A stretch of DNA of 64,000 bases from contig NZ_CP156795.1 in NCBI RefSeq assembly GCF_039862785.1, forward strand, positions 1,426,001 to 1,490,000, in the 5' to 3' direction. Below are positions 1 to 9,075 of the stretch, one piece after another. Origin of the DNA: Acinetobacter sp. ANC 7912 (GTDB lineage: Bacteria > Pseudomonadota > Gammaproteobacteria > Pseudomonadales > Moraxellaceae). A program made the position numbers and the translations under genes. Under the pieces are notes generated by a model that saw only the letters and a list, made by a program, of their open reading frames with translations, was not told the origin of the DNA and made no database searches. The stretch's first letter is position 1. Each line of letters opens with the position of its first letter.

Positions 1-1
1 G

Positions 2-214
2 TTCCCGCCGCATGTACGTGCTTTGGGTGTAGGTTTCTCTTATGCGGTGGGTAATGCTGTCTTTGGTGGCTCGGCACCTTCAGTCGCTTTACAGTTTAAA
101 TCTGCAGGCATTGAAAATGTCTTCTTCATTTATGTCATTATCATGCTGCTGGTGTGTTTCTTCTGTAGTTGGCAGTTGCCGAAAGAACCGAAATTCTTAA
201 AAGATGATCACTAA
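2..214 (+). CDS. MFS transporter, C-terminal fragment (5' end outside window)
   Basis: The open frame enters from the left edge, with no start codon in the window that makes sense. The visible 70 residues begin FPPHVRALGVGFSYAVGNAVFGG and contain a Gly/Ala-rich segment, then a strongly hydrophobic helix (VFFIYVIIMLLVCFFCSW), and end in a charged tail. The early part resembles helix 11 of the metabolite:H+ symporter (ProP-like) branch of the major facilitator superfamily. The substrate cannot be inferred from this fragment. A bidirectional hairpin follows the stop. Confidence 0.7.
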   Translation, partial: FPPHVRALGVGFSYAVGNAVFGGSAPSVALQFKSAGIENVFFIYVIIMLLVCFFCSWQLPKEPKFLKDDH

Positions 215-226
215 GCTTTAAGCAAT

Positions 227-256
227 AAAAAAGCACCTATTCAGGTGCTTTTTTAT
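227..256. terminator. Bidirectional intrinsic terminator between MFS gene and argF
   Basis: AAGCACCT and AGGTGCTT arms around a 4-nt loop, flanked by A-run and T-run. It can stop both the rightward MFS transcript and the leftward argF transcript. Confidence 0.85.
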
Positions 257-267
257 TGGACTGCAAT

Positions 268-1188
268 TTAGTCTTTTTTCAGGTTTTCATTCAGCAGGAA
301 TTCAACCAGTGCCTTTTGGGCATGCAGACGGTTTTCAGCTTCATCCCAAACTACGGCATTTTTGTGGTCCAGCATGTTTTCTGAAATTTCTTCGCCACGG
401 TGTGCAGGCAGGCAGTGCATGAACAGACAGTCTGGATGTGCGAGATCCATCAGGCGTTCATTCACTTGATAGTTCGCGAATGCTTTTTCACGCACTTTCT
501 GTTCTTCTTCCTGGCCCATGCTCGCCCAAACGTCAGTCACGATCAGGTCAGCATTGACCGCTGCATCTTCAGCGGAATCAACCAGTTCTACGCAGTGTGC
601 GAATTCAGACAGGAATTTTTCTTGTGGCTCATAGCCTTTAGGTGCAGCAACTTTCAGTTTAAAGCCCCACATGTGTGCTGCTTCAATGTATGAATTACAC
701 ATGTTGTTGCCATCACCGATCCATGCCACAGTTTTACCTTCGATCGAACCGCGGTGTTCCAGGTAAGTCTGCATATCAGCCAGTAACTGGCAAGGGTGGT
801 GGTCATCCGTCAGAGCATTGATCACAGGCACTTTTGAATAAGAAGCAAAGCGTTCAACGATGTCATGACCGAAAGTACGGATCATCACGATGTCTAGCAT
901 GCTTGAAATTACACGTGCTGAATCTTCAATCGGCTCACCACGACCCAGCTGGGTATCACGAGAGGACAGGAAGATTGCGCTGCCGCCGAATTGGGTCATG
1001 CCAGCTTCAAACGAAACACGGGTACGGGTACTGGATTTTTCAAAAATCATACCCATGACTTTACCAACGAAAGGCTGGAAAACTTCATTGTTATGCTGTT
1101 TGCGCTTGAGCTCGATCGCGCGTTGCAGAATCTGGTTGAGTTCTAAAGTCGATAAATCGCGTAAAGTCAGAAAGTGACGGAGAGCCAT
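268..1188 (-). CDS. argF: Ornithine carbamoyltransferase
   Basis: Cytosolic enzyme that makes citrulline from ornithine and carbamoyl phosphate in arginine biosynthesis. The 306-residue length is normal. Motifs seen: the carbamoyl-phosphate loop STRTR (53-57) after FEKS, HPCQ in the [10 protein letters not shown] segment, the ornithine-binding loop DVWASMGQE, and [11 protein letters not shown] with the catalytic Cys. The ATG at 1188 has a GGAG-type ribosome binding site just upstream. The gene appears to be a single transcription unit read leftward. OTC is preferred over aspartate carbamoyltransferase because of the SMG loop and HCLP. Confidence 0.95.
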   Translation of the reverse strand: MALRHFLTLRDLSTLELNQILQRAIELKRKQHNNEVFQPFVGKVMGMIFEKSSTRTRVSFEAGMTQFGGSAIFLSSRDTQLGRGEPIEDSARVISSMLDIVMIRTFGHDIVERFASYSKVPVINALTDDHHPCQLLADMQTYLEHRGSIEGKTVAWIGDGNNMCNSYIEAAHMWGFKLKVAAPKGYEPQEKFLSEFAHCVELVDSAEDAAVNADLIVTDVWASMGQEEEQKVREKAFANYQVNERLMDLAHPDCLFMHCLPAHRGEEISENMLDHKNAVVWDEAENRLHAQKALVEFLLNENLKKD

Positions 1189-1299
1189 TCGTTACTCCAC
1201 AATAATTGCTGAAAAGCAGGTTCAACAATTAGTTGTTGGTTAGTTAAATAAAATACGGAATCGGCTAATATACTATATGAAAAGCAAATTGCAAAAAAA

Positions 1300-1953
1300 C
1301 TAGACCTTTTGGTGACCGTCTAGAAAGCGATCGACACAATATTGAATATATTCGATGGTTTCTTGATCAGTTTCGTCGCTGGGCAGACCCATCAAAATAC
1401 GCCATTCGATATTTCTTAAAATGCCGAAATACAGCTGTGCCGAAAATAATGGATTTGGACAATTCAGCAGGCCTTTTTTATGTGCCTGAGACAGTACTTC
1501 TGCAATGGAATGCTGGATATGCTTTGGGCCTTGTTCATGAATATGCTGGGCAATATCCAGATTGCGACCACTTTGTTCCACAATGAGACGTATAAATGCA
1601 GCATTCTGCGGCTGTTTGATGTGCTGGAAAAAGTTCACCAGAGTCTGGATCAGATAATTGCGAAAGTTCTGTGCAGTATCTAAAGAAAATGGCAGGCAGA
1701 TATCTTTAAAAAATTGGGTACGACGATAGTCACAGATTGCTTTAAATAAACCTTCTTTACTGCCGAAATATTTATAAATAGACGCTTTGGAGCCGCCGGC
1801 ATGATTGACGATGTCATCCAGTGAAACTGCATCATAGCCACGTTCCAGAAATAGCTCGGTTGCACTGATCAGCAAGGCGAGACAGCGCTCATGCCCACGT
1901 TTGGTTGGTGGCACATCTTTGGCTAAGGGTTCCAGTTGGACAAGATCCTGCAT
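1300..1953 (-). CDS. TetR/AcrR-family transcriptional regulator
   Basis: 217 residues. The N-terminal TetR DNA-binding domain spans about residues 18-75: a helix with LALLISATELFLERGYDAVSL, then DDIVNHAGGSKASIYKYFGSKEGLF, the helix-turn-helix signature with its YKYFGSKE recognition end. The remaining ~140 residues are helical and variable, as expected for a ligand-binding and dimerisation domain. It is divergent from prpB across 232 bp, so it may autoregulate and act on prpBC, but that is inference. The methylcitrate regulator usually found beside prp genes is of another family (GntR or PrpR type). No clear Shine-Dalgarno precedes the ATG. Confidence 0.85.
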   Translation of the reverse strand: MQDLVQLEPLAKDVPPTKRGHERCLALLISATELFLERGYDAVSLDDIVNHAGGSKASIYKYFGSKEGLFKAICDYRRTQFFKDICLPFSLDTAQNFRNYLIQTLVNFFQHIKQPQNAAFIRLIVEQSGRNLDIAQHIHEQGPKHIQHSIAEVLSQAHKKGLLNCPNPLFSAQLYFGILRNIEWRILMGLPSDETDQETIEYIQYCVDRFLDGHQKV

Positions 1954-2080
1954 ATTGATGATGAAATCAGCACATTTTGAAATATTCCAGAGGTCATCAT
2001 ATCAAAGTTATGCCCAGATTTCATGGCAAGCCTGTAAGCCTTGTTTTGTTTGACAATTTTACTAACCGGTACTTGCATGT

Positions 2081-2108
2081 TTGACTAAAGTTTTAGAGCA
2101 TTTATTCT
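2081..2108 (+). promoter_or_regulatory. Candidate prpB promoter
   Basis: TTGACT at 2081-2086 and TATTCT at 2103-2108, with a 16-bp spacer. The octamer TGTTTGAC occurs twice, at 2047-2054 and 2078-2085, the second overlapping the -35. The 31-bp spacing (about three helical turns) would suit a regulator such as the divergent TetR protein. Confidence 0.4.
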
Positions 2109-2185
2109 ATTGGGTCATGGATTGAACAACAGTTCTGGGTATACTCAGGTTTCAATAATTAAAGCCAACACTGTGGAAAGGGAAG

Positions 2186-3070
2186 ATGACACAACAAACG
2201 TCTGCAGGTTTAAAGTTTAGAGAAGCATTAGAAACTGAGAAACCTTTACAAATTATTGGAACCGTAAATGCCTATGCCGCCATGATGGCAAAACAGGTTG
2301 GTTATAAAGCCATTTATGTCTCCGGTGCTGGTGTCGCAAACTACTCCTACGGTCTGCCTGACCTGGGTATGACCAGTCTAGATAATGTTTTAGAAGATGT
2401 CCGCCGTATTACTGAACGTGTCGATACGCCGTTACTGGTGGATATCGATACTGGCTGGGGCGGTGCCTTTAATATTGCCCGCACCATTAAGCAAATGATT
2501 TCTGCTGGCGCAGCAGCAGTACACATTGAAGATCAAGTGGCACAGAAGCGTTGTGGTCACCGTCCGAATAAAGAAATCGTCTCCCAACAGGAAATGGTGG
2601 ACCGTATTAAAGCGGCAGTGGATGCAAAAACAGATTCAAACTTCGTGGTGATGGCACGTACTGATGCCTTACAGAAAGAAGGCTTGCAAGGCGTAATTGA
2701 CCGTGCCTGTGCCTGTGTGGAAGCGGGTGCAGATGCCATCTTTGCCGAAGCTATGACCGATATCACTATGTATAAAACCGTGTGCGATGCAGTGGGTGTG
2801 CCGGTATTGGCCAATATCACTGAATTTGGTGATACGCCGTATTACACCACAGATGAATTAGCTGAGCAGGGCATTCGCATGGTGCTGTATCCATTGTCCG
2901 CAACTCGTGCGATGCAGAAAGCTGCGTTGGAAGTGATGCACTCCATTCGCGAGCATGGCACTCAGGTAAATGTACTGGACAAGATGCAGCAGCGTAAAGA
3001 ACTTTATGAATTTTTAGATTATCACAGCTTTGAAGACACTTTAGATAAACTGTTCAAGCAGGAGAATTAA
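2186..3070 (+). CDS. prpB: 2-methylisocitrate lyase
   Basis: Cleaves 2-methylisocitrate to pyruvate and succinate, the last step of the methylcitrate cycle for propionyl-CoA disposal. 294 residues, the usual length of the family. The metal-binding DIDTGWGG segment and the catalytic-loop motif KRCGHRP (from residue 121) are present. This motif separates methylisocitrate lyases from longer isocitrate lyases. The ribosome binding site AAGGGAAG lies just upstream of the ATG. prpC follows after 4 bp, so the two are co-transcribed. Confidence 0.95.
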   Translation: MTQQTSAGLKFREALETEKPLQIIGTVNAYAAMMAKQVGYKAIYVSGAGVANYSYGLPDLGMTSLDNVLEDVRRITERVDTPLLVDIDTGWGGAFNIARTIKQMISAGAAAVHIEDQVAQKRCGHRPNKEIVSQQEMVDRIKAAVDAKTDSNFVVMARTDALQKEGLQGVIDRACACVEAGADAIFAEAMTDITMYKTVCDAVGVPVLANITEFGDTPYYTTDELAEQGIRMVLYPLSATRAMQKAALEVMHSIREHGTQVNVLDKMQQRKELYEFLDYHSFEDTLDKLFKQEN

Positions 3071-3074
3071 AACA

Positions 3075-4217
3075 ATGGCTGAAGGAAAAGTACTGACAGG
3101 TGCAGGATTGCGCGGACAGGTTGCAGGCAAGACTGCACTTTCTACGGTAGGAAAAAGCGGTGCAGGCCTGACCTATCGTGGTTATGATGTGCAGGACCTG
3201 GCAGAACATTGCCAGTTTGAAGAAGTAGCTTACCTGATTTTCTTTGGTGAATTGCCGACTGCTGAACAGCTCGCGGCTTACAAGGCAAAACTCAAATCAC
3301 TACGCAGCCTGCCACAGGCTCTTAAAGAAGTTCTGGAACGTATTCCAAAAGAGTCGCATCCGATGGACGTCATGCGTACTGGCGTATCGATGCTCGGCAA
3401 CCTAGAAACGGAACAGTCTTTTGCTGAACAGCAGGATGTTGCAGACCGAATTCTGGCAACGCTGCCAGCAATCATCTGCTACTGGTACCGTTATAGCCAT
3501 GACGGCGTACGCATTGAAGAAAATACCGATGATGATTCGATCGGTGCGCAATTTCTGCACTTGTTACGGGGTGAGAAGCCGAATGCGCTACATGAACAGG
3601 TGATGAATATTTCACTGATTCTGTATGCAGAGCATGAGTTCAATGCCTCGACCTTTACTGCGCGTGTCTGTGCATCAACGCTGTCTGATATGCATTCCTG
3701 TATTACTGGTGCGATTGGTTCGCTGCGTGGCCCATTACACGGTGGTGCCAATGAAGCAGCGATGGACATGATTGAAAACTGGAAGTCGCCAGAAGAAGCT
3801 GAACGTGAAATGCTGGGTATGCTGGAACGTAAAGAAAAGATCATGGGCTTTGGTCACGCGATCTATAAAGACAGCGATCCACGTAATGCCATTATCAAAC
3901 GCTGGTCGGAAAAACTGGCGAAAGATGTCGGTGATACCGTTCTTTATCCAGTCTCTGTGCGTTGTGAAGAAGTGATGTGGCGTGAGAAGAAATTGTTCTG
4001 TAATGCTGACTTCTTCCATGCATCTGCTTATCACTTCATGGGCATTCCAACCAAACTGTTTACCCCAATCTTTGTGATGTCACGTGTTACCGGTTGGGCA
4101 GCACATGTAATGGAACAGCGTGCAGATAACCGTATTATTCGTCCAAGTGCGGATTATATTGGTCCAGAATTGCGTAAAGTGGTTCCGATTTCTGAGCGTA
4201 GTGCTGTAGCAGTTTAA
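3075..4217 (+). CDS. prpC: 2-methylcitrate synthase
   Basis: Condenses propionyl-CoA with oxaloacetate. 380 residues, typical of the short citrate-synthase-like type. The citrate synthase signature is visible as MGFGHAIYKDSDPRN, containing one catalytic His and the CoA/oxaloacetate region, and LHGGANEAAMDMI holds the other catalytic His. The AGGAG ribosome binding site overlaps the end of prpB. Directly after prpC is a strong terminator, so no acnD or prpF follows here, unlike many prp operons. Position beside prpB favours methylcitrate over citrate synthase. Confidence 0.92.
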   Translation: MAEGKVLTGAGLRGQVAGKTALSTVGKSGAGLTYRGYDVQDLAEHCQFEEVAYLIFFGELPTAEQLAAYKAKLKSLRSLPQALKEVLERIPKESHPMDVMRTGVSMLGNLETEQSFAEQQDVADRILATLPAIICYWYRYSHDGVRIEENTDDDSIGAQFLHLLRGEKPNALHEQVMNISLILYAEHEFNASTFTARVCASTLSDMHSCITGAIGSLRGPLHGGANEAAMDMIENWKSPEEAEREMLGMLERKEKIMGFGHAIYKDSDPRNAIIKRWSEKLAKDVGDTVLYPVSVRCEEVMWREKKLFCNADFFHASAYHFMGIPTKLFTPIFVMSRVTGWAAHVMEQRADNRIIRPSADYIGPELRKVVPISERSAVAV

Positions 4218-4232
4218 TACGGTATGTGATTT

Positions 4233-4264
4233 AAAAAAGCGGTGATCAGTTCACCGCTTTTTTT
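4233..4264. terminator. Terminator after prpC (also serves the leftward gene downstream)
   Basis: Arms AAGCGGTGA and TCACCGCTT with a 4-nt loop, A-run before and T-run after. Confidence 0.85.
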
Positions 4265-4284
4265 ATTTCTTATATTTTTCATAA

Positions 4285-4932
4285 TCAGCATGTTGTTTTT
4301 GATTTTGCAGTTTGTGGCAGCAGTAAACTAGCATCCTGTTTGCTATAGCCACTTTCCATATTAATACCTTGATACTCTACGATCGCCAGTTGAGCTGAGC
4401 GATTGGGGATCTGCCATGCGTTGCTAACATGTAATGACGGATTAATGTAACTGGTACTGCTTAACACCAGACTAGATGCATGTTGCGAACAGACCTGATA
4501 GGTCTGCTCATATTTCTTCAGGATAAAGGCATCATCCGGATGGTTATATTGCCAGAAATCACCTTCAGTCACTTTCTGTTTTAACTTCTGTACCTTGAAT
4601 GAGGAAACAGGAATGGACTCTAAAGGGATTAATCGGGTTTGAATTTTCTTTAATTCCTGCTGAAGCTGTTTTTCAGCTTGAGAGAGTTTCTTATCCAAAT
4701 GCTTATAAATCGATTTCACCTCAATGAGCTTTTGTGGCGTTCTGGAATTCAGCTGGTAATAATACAATTGCGGTAAGTGACCAAATTGATCATGATACTG
4801 CCGAATGAGAAAGATTTTTTGGTCTTTTTGATCATAGCCTAGAACTTCAATGGTTTCGGGACCACCGACAGTCGCCATGCTGAAAGGGCTTAACATCATC
4901 AGTGATGTAAATAAAATTGGCTTTCCTTGCAT
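4285..4932 (-). CDS. Secreted protein of unknown function
   Basis: 215 residues when started at the second in-frame ATG (4932), which has GAGGAACAGG directly upstream. The first ATG, four codons earlier, lacks a ribosome binding site. The N-terminus (MQGKPILFTSLMMLSPFSMATVGG) looks like a signal peptide cut near SMA. The mature part is polar, with a Lys/Gln-rich likely coiled coil in the middle (KHLDKKLSQAEKQLQQELKKI) and a C-terminal Cys. I do not recognise a domain. It lies 37 bp downstream of the pncC-like gene on the same strand and may be co-transcribed with it. Confidence 0.7.
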   Translation of the reverse strand: MQGKPILFTSLMMLSPFSMATVGGPETIEVLGYDQKDQKIFLIRQYHDQFGHLPQLYYYQLNSRTPQKLIEVKSIYKHLDKKLSQAEKQLQQELKKIQTRLIPLESIPVSSFKVQKLKQKVTEGDFWQYNHPDDAFILKKYEQTYQVCSQHASSLVLSSTSYINPSLHVSNAWQIPNRSAQLAIVEYQGINMESGYSKQDASLLLPQTAKSKTTC

Positions 4933-4969
4933 CCTGTTCCTCATGAGCTATATTCAGTTGAATTTTTGT

Positions 4970-5485
4970 TTAAGTTACTTTAGCATTAATCAATTCACTC
5001 ATTTGGTCTGCAATTTTTTCTGTGAGTATATCTAAACGTTCTTCAGGTGCACCGTGGTCAATCAGGTAACGGTAGTCATAAGTTTGATCTTGATAGAAAA
5101 TTGAAATAAAGAAGGTGCCAACCGGCTTCTCTTTACATTCACTGCCACCTGGTTTAAGTAATCCGGTACACGCTACGATCATATCCGCTTCTTTAAACAG
5201 TTTTTTGCCTGAAGATGCCAGCGCTTGGGTCACTTCCATGGATTCAGCTGTATATTGGTCAATCAGCTCTTTAGGCACGCCAAGAATATCCATCTTTAAT
5301 TCAGGGTCGTAGCAGACCAGGCCACCGAGCAAAATGTTGGCACCACAATTTTTATAGATCGAAAATTGGCTGCTTAGATAGCCGGAGCTGGCACTTTCTA
5401 CAAATGCGACTTTTAGGCCTTTTTGTTCGAGTAAATCACAACAGTCTTTTAACATGGTGTTCATTTTTATTTTATTCAGATACAT
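4970..5485 (-). CDS. pncC: CinA C-terminal domain protein, likely nicotinamide-nucleotide amidohydrolase
   Basis: 171 residues, matching a stand-alone CinA C-terminal (PncC) domain, which deamidates NMN to nicotinate mononucleotide in NAD recycling. Visible signatures: the N-terminal VAFVESASSGYLSS (normally ESxTGG), GGLVCYDPELKMDILGVP, and ACTGLLKPGGSE in place of the usual TGxAGPGG. The divergence at ESASSG and TGLLKPGG means activity is not certain. The first ATG (5485) has no obvious Shine-Dalgarno. A second ATG at 5464 (MNTMLKDCC) is an equally good start. Confidence 0.8.
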   Translation of the reverse strand: MYLNKIKMNTMLKDCCDLLEQKGLKVAFVESASSGYLSSQFSIYKNCGANILLGGLVCYDPELKMDILGVPKELIDQYTAESMEVTQALASSGKKLFKEADMIVACTGLLKPGGSECKEKPVGTFFISIFYQDQTYDYRYLIDHGAPEERLDILTEKIADQMSELINAKVT

Positions 5486-5711
5486 CTAATGTATCGGGCA
5501 AAACTAGCTTATTCAACAGCCATTACGTTAGTACACATTTATCTAAAGATTGCTTAAAGAAAATACGTTTTTTGAACTAGGATAAGGAATGATGACATGC
5601 CAGGCAGCTATTCGCTCAACTGTTAATCGAAAATTGAATTTAACGGTATCATCGACCGGGGAACAGTGGTAAAAATAAAAATAAAGTGCTTAATGAAAGT
5701 AGGAAGTCACA

Positions 5712-5942
5712 ATGAAAACTACAGTGAAATATGTAGTCCTAAAAAGTCTGGACTATCAGTTGGGTACCCCGTTATTTCAGGAAGAAATTGATGCGGATAA
5801 CCAGTATTTTGATCAAATTCCAGCAGTGATCACATATCAGAATCTACAATTTAAAGTGAAAAGCAAAGAGCTAAAACGATTACAGCTTCCAGAAGAAAAA
5901 GAAGACTCGCAAACGATTATTGTAAAAGTCGTTACAATTTAA
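5712..5942 (+). CDS. Small conserved hypothetical protein
   Basis: 76 residues, soluble, no signal peptide or membrane segment, rich in Lys, Glu and Gln, with alternating hydrophobics suggesting beta strands at both ends (KYVVLKSL and TIIVKVVTI). The ribosome binding site AGGAAG lies upstream of the ATG, and a strong terminator follows 20 bp after the stop. It is a complete monocistronic unit, which supports a real gene. Function unknown. Confidence 0.65.
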   Translation: MKTTVKYVVLKSLDYQLGTPLFQEEIDADNQYFDQIPAVITYQNLQFKVKSKELKRLQLPEEKEDSQTIIVKVVTI

Positions 5943-5961
5943 TTGTGCTTTGAACTGAATT

Positions 5962-5990
5962 AAAAAAACCTCTTTTATAGAGGTTTTTTT
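5962..5990 (+). terminator. Intrinsic terminator
   Basis: AAAACCTCT and AGAGGTTTT arms around a short loop with a long T-run. Confidence 0.85.
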
Positions 5991-6290
5991 AAGGGTTTGT
6001 CTCCGACAAACCCGGTACGGTTCAAAATGCTTGCTAGGCGTCCATACATACGAATACACGTATGAAATTGAATTCCGTGATTGTGAGAAGAAAAGATAAA
6101 GGCCGCGCTCCATAGTGGGCGCTTTGCTGTTTTACAGCGGGATCGCATAATGCAGATTGTGCTGCTAAAGTAGACGCCTATATTAAAATTCATAAGCCCT
6201 CTAAGTGAGGGCTTTAATCTAGCAGTCTACAAATATTTTGAAATCTACAAAAATAAATTTTGTAGACTGATTTGTAGACTGGTGAACTGT
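5991..6290. other. Gene-free stretch, possible end of a decayed integrated element
   Basis: Part of a 424-bp gap without an intact gene. It holds a perfect 9-bp inverted repeat (GGGTTTGTC/GACAAACCC, 5993-6013), then a frame reading WALCCFTAGSHNADC and ending KIHKPSK-stop without a start. The stop lies inside a hairpin (AAGCCCTC/GAGGGCTT, 6194-6213) that resembles the terminator at the prophage's right end. Then come inverted and direct copies of TTTGTAGACTG: as CAGTCTACAAA at 6223-6233, and direct at 6259-6269 and 6271-6281. Such repeats resemble integrase-arm or attachment sites. No intact gene is seen. Confidence 0.4.
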
Positions 6291-6366
6291 ATGGACGGTA
6301 AAACGAATACAATAGGATACAGCTTTCACAATTTTAAGTTTCTGATTTTTAGGCCGGTTTATTTCA

Positions 6367-7530
6367 ATGCTCAATCTTCCCATCCAGTCCAGACTCGGCG
6401 GTTTTTACTTCTGCTACTATGCAATCGTTGGGGCATTTATGCCGTTCTGGAGCTTGTATCTTGAAGATCGAGGCTTTAGCTATTCAGAAATCGGAATTTT
6501 ATCTTCAATCGCCATTGTGACCCGTTTCTTCGCCCCGATGATCTGGGGCTGGATAGCCGATAAATCCGGGAAACGTATGTTGCTGGTACGCATCGCCACT
6601 TGGATGGAAGCGTGTATCTGGTTCATGATCTTTATCATCCCCAATAGCTTTCAATCCGTCGCTTTGCTGATGCTGATTTTTAGCTTCTTTCAGAATGCGA
6701 TCTTGGCCCAATTTGAAGGTGTGACCTTGTTCTGGCTGGGCGAAAAACGTGCCGAATTATATGGCAAGGTGCGTAAATGGGGATCTGTTGGCTTTATTGC
6801 CGGAGTGTTTGGTATAGGGGCGATTTTTGGAATTATTCCGGTGAGCATGTTGCCTGTGATATTGCTGTGTATTTCATTTCTGGCTTTTATCTGGTCCTTT
6901 AGTATTAAAGAGCCTTCCGCAGCACCCACGGCGCAGAAACAGTTGGAACCACTTTGGCCAATCTTGAAACAACCAGTAGTGTATAGCTTTTTTCTGATTG
7001 AATTGATCATGCTGTTCTCGCATGCGCCATTTTACAGTTTCTACAGCAACTTTCTTAGTCAGCATGGTTTCAGTACCAGTCAGATTGGTTTGCTCTGGTC
7101 GGTTGGGGTAATTGCAGAAATTATCATGTTTGCATATGCGACTTTATTCTTTAAACGTTGGGCATGGCGTACCTTAGTGCTGATCTGTTTATTATTAACA
7201 GGTGTGCGCTGGTTGATTGTTGGCATGCTGCCATCCATGTTTATTGCCCAGTTTATGGCACAAAGTATTCATGCCTTTAGTTTTGGCCTGTTTCATATGA
7301 TCGCCATGCGGGTAATTTTTCAGAACTTTTCGGCAGGACAGCAGGGACGAGGACAAGCGCTGTATAGCACCATGTGGGGCTTGGGTGTGGCAAGTGGCAG
7401 TATTCTGGCGGGACAGTACTGGGATGTCTTTGGCGGCGCTACGATCTTTATTTGTGCAGCGGCTTCTACGCTTTTAGGTTTGTTACTTTTAGCAGGATTA
7501 CCCAATCGGGTGGAAACACATCCCACCTGA
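6367..7530 (+). CDS. MFS transporter, HcaT/LacY-like branch
   Basis: 387 residues with about 12 hydrophobic helices, an inner-membrane secondary transporter. The opening FYFCYYAIVGAFMPFWSLYLEDRGFS and the loop GWIADKSGKRMLLV (the MFS motif after helix 2, D-x-x-G-K-R) match the small-aromatic/3-phenylpropionate transporter branch related to LacY. The substrate is not determinable. It is convergent with the amidase gene across only 15 bp, with no obvious terminator between them. Confidence 0.85.
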   Translation: MLNLPIQSRLGGFYFCYYAIVGAFMPFWSLYLEDRGFSYSEIGILSSIAIVTRFFAPMIWGWIADKSGKRMLLVRIATWMEACIWFMIFIIPNSFQSVALLMLIFSFFQNAILAQFEGVTLFWLGEKRAELYGKVRKWGSVGFIAGVFGIGAIFGIIPVSMLPVILLCISFLAFIWSFSIKEPSAAPTAQKQLEPLWPILKQPVVYSFFLIELIMLFSHAPFYSFYSNFLSQHGFSTSQIGLLWSVGVIAEIIMFAYATLFFKRWAWRTLVLICLLLTGVRWLIVGMLPSMFIAQFMAQSIHAFSFGLFHMIAMRVIFQNFSAGQQGRGQALYSTMWGLGVASGSILAGQYWDVFGGATIFICAAASTLLGLLLLAGLPNRVETHPT

Positions 7531-7545
7531 TCTGGGAGTTACTGA

Positions 7546-9036
7546 TTAGATTTGAATGTCCTGATAGCGATGGAACCACGGTTGTGCCTGTTCAAGCTGT
7601 GCGGCCAATTGTAGTAATAAGTCTTCGTGTGCAAATGGCGCAATAAACTGCGAACCCAATGGCAGATTTTGCTCATTCCAGTACAAAGGTACGGACATCG
7701 CGGGTAAGCCTGTAATATTGGCCAGTTGGGTAAAAGGCACCCATTTCAGGTTGTCTTTCACCATCTGATCGACCAGTTTACCCTGAGCGAGCAGGTGAGC
7801 TTTTCTTATACCGAGTAAGGCTTTCAGGATTGGTTTTTGCCAGTCAGGTGTTTTAATCTCGCCATTTTGCGGTGCAACGGACGCCGTGGCCGGGGTCAGA
7901 TACAGATCATAACGGTTAAAGAACTGGTTCATTTGTGATACATACACGCCCCAGTTATTCAGGTTATGGATGTATTCAATCGCCGTGGTTTTCGCACCAA
8001 AAGCCGCTAGGACTTGGGAGTCGAGTTCAAAATCAGTGAATTTAGCGTCGTAATGTTTACGGATTTCATCCAGCATATAAGAGAACTGGCTAAACCAGGT
8101 GGTAATAAAATCCTTAGCCAGCTGCATGCCATCAATCTCTGGACGATCTTCTACAACTTCATGGCCTAATGATTCAAGTAGCTTGGCGGTTTGTTCAACG
8201 GCTTGAATAGCATCTTGAGAAACTTGAGTTCCAATTGGAGATTGAGTATTAAAAGCAATTTTTAGTTTTTTCGGTGGCTGCTGAATGATTTCCAAGTAAT
8301 GCGTATGTGGACGCATAATCTTGAACATGGAATGGTGATCTTCGCCATGTGTGGCATCGAGCATCGCTGCACTATCACGCACGGTTTTAGTGAGCACATG
8401 TTGCATCGCAGCACCATGCATGGCTTCGCTCATTTGTGGGCCCCAGGGGGTACGACCACGACTAGGTTTCAGGCCAAACAGCCCGCAATAAGAAGCCGGA
8501 ATGCGGATTGAACCACCGCCATCACTTGCACCAGCAATCGGGACAATCCCAGCAGCAACCGCAGAAGCCGAGCCACCCGATGAGCCCCCACTGTTATGTT
8601 TGAGATTCCACGGGTTTTTACAGCTGCCCCAAGCATCTGGCTCCGTAATCCCTTTGATGCCAAACTCTGGGGTATTGGTGCGGCCAAAGGTCACAATCCC
8701 GGATTTCTCCCAGCGATTAACGATTTCTGCATTACGATCCGCGATATAGCCAATCCGTTTAAATCCATTACAGCCATAAGAGGTCGGATAACCTGCATAT
8801 TCCTGAAACAGGTCTTTCACCAGAAAGGGCACTCCGGCAAAAGGACCGGTCAAATCAGTTTGGGTACGTTTCTGGGCATAATCATGCATCGGAATAATAA
8901 TGGCATTCAGTTCTGGATTGGCTTGGTTACTACGCTCCAGTGCAATATTCAGCAGTTCTGATGGATGAATTTCTTTTTTAGCGACCAGCTCAGCCAGTCC
9001 CAGACCATCGTATTTAAGATATTCCTGATAATTCAT
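7546..9036 (-). CDS. Amidase-signature family amidohydrolase
   Basis: 496 residues from the ATG at 9036, which has AAGGA eight bases upstream. A GTG at 9057 would add seven residues without a better site. The amidase signature Ser-cisSer-Lys triad is visible: the Lys in PFLVKDL, the first Ser in GGSSGGS, and the nucleophile Ser in the DGGGSIRIPAS block. No signal peptide, so probably cytoplasmic. GatA is unlikely because there are no gatB/gatC neighbours and the C-terminal half is divergent. Substrate unknown. It lies 39 bp downstream of the diguanylate cyclase gene on the same strand. Confidence 0.88.
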   Translation of the reverse strand: MNYQEYLKYDGLGLAELVAKKEIHPSELLNIALERSNQANPELNAIIIPMHDYAQKRTQTDLTGPFAGVPFLVKDLFQEYAGYPTSYGCNGFKRIGYIADRNAEIVNRWEKSGIVTFGRTNTPEFGIKGITEPDAWGSCKNPWNLKHNSGGSSGGSASAVAAGIVPIAGASDGGGSIRIPASYCGLFGLKPSRGRTPWGPQMSEAMHGAAMQHVLTKTVRDSAAMLDATHGEDHHSMFKIMRPHTHYLEIIQQPPKKLKIAFNTQSPIGTQVSQDAIQAVEQTAKLLESLGHEVVEDRPEIDGMQLAKDFITTWFSQFSYMLDEIRKHYDAKFTDFELDSQVLAAFGAKTTAIEYIHNLNNWGVYVSQMNQFFNRYDLYLTPATASVAPQNGEIKTPDWQKPILKALLGIRKAHLLAQGKLVDQMVKDNLKWVPFTQLANITGLPAMSVPLYWNEQNLPLGSQFIAPFAHEDLLLQLAAQLEQAQPWFHRYQDIQI

Positions 9037-9075
9037 AACAATCCTTGTTCTAATCACTACAATTTCTAAATTCTT

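Noticed and set aside
400-693. Open frames opposite argF, prpC, amidase, accC, tape measure and other genes
   Set aside because: They mirror real genes on the opposite strand or another frame and lack ribosome binding sites or protein-like composition.
6140-6167. dif-like site (TCGCATAA-6 bp-TTGTGCTGC)
   Set aside because: The XerC-side half matches XerC/D target sites, but the other arm does not, and it overlaps a coding-like frame; too weak to call.
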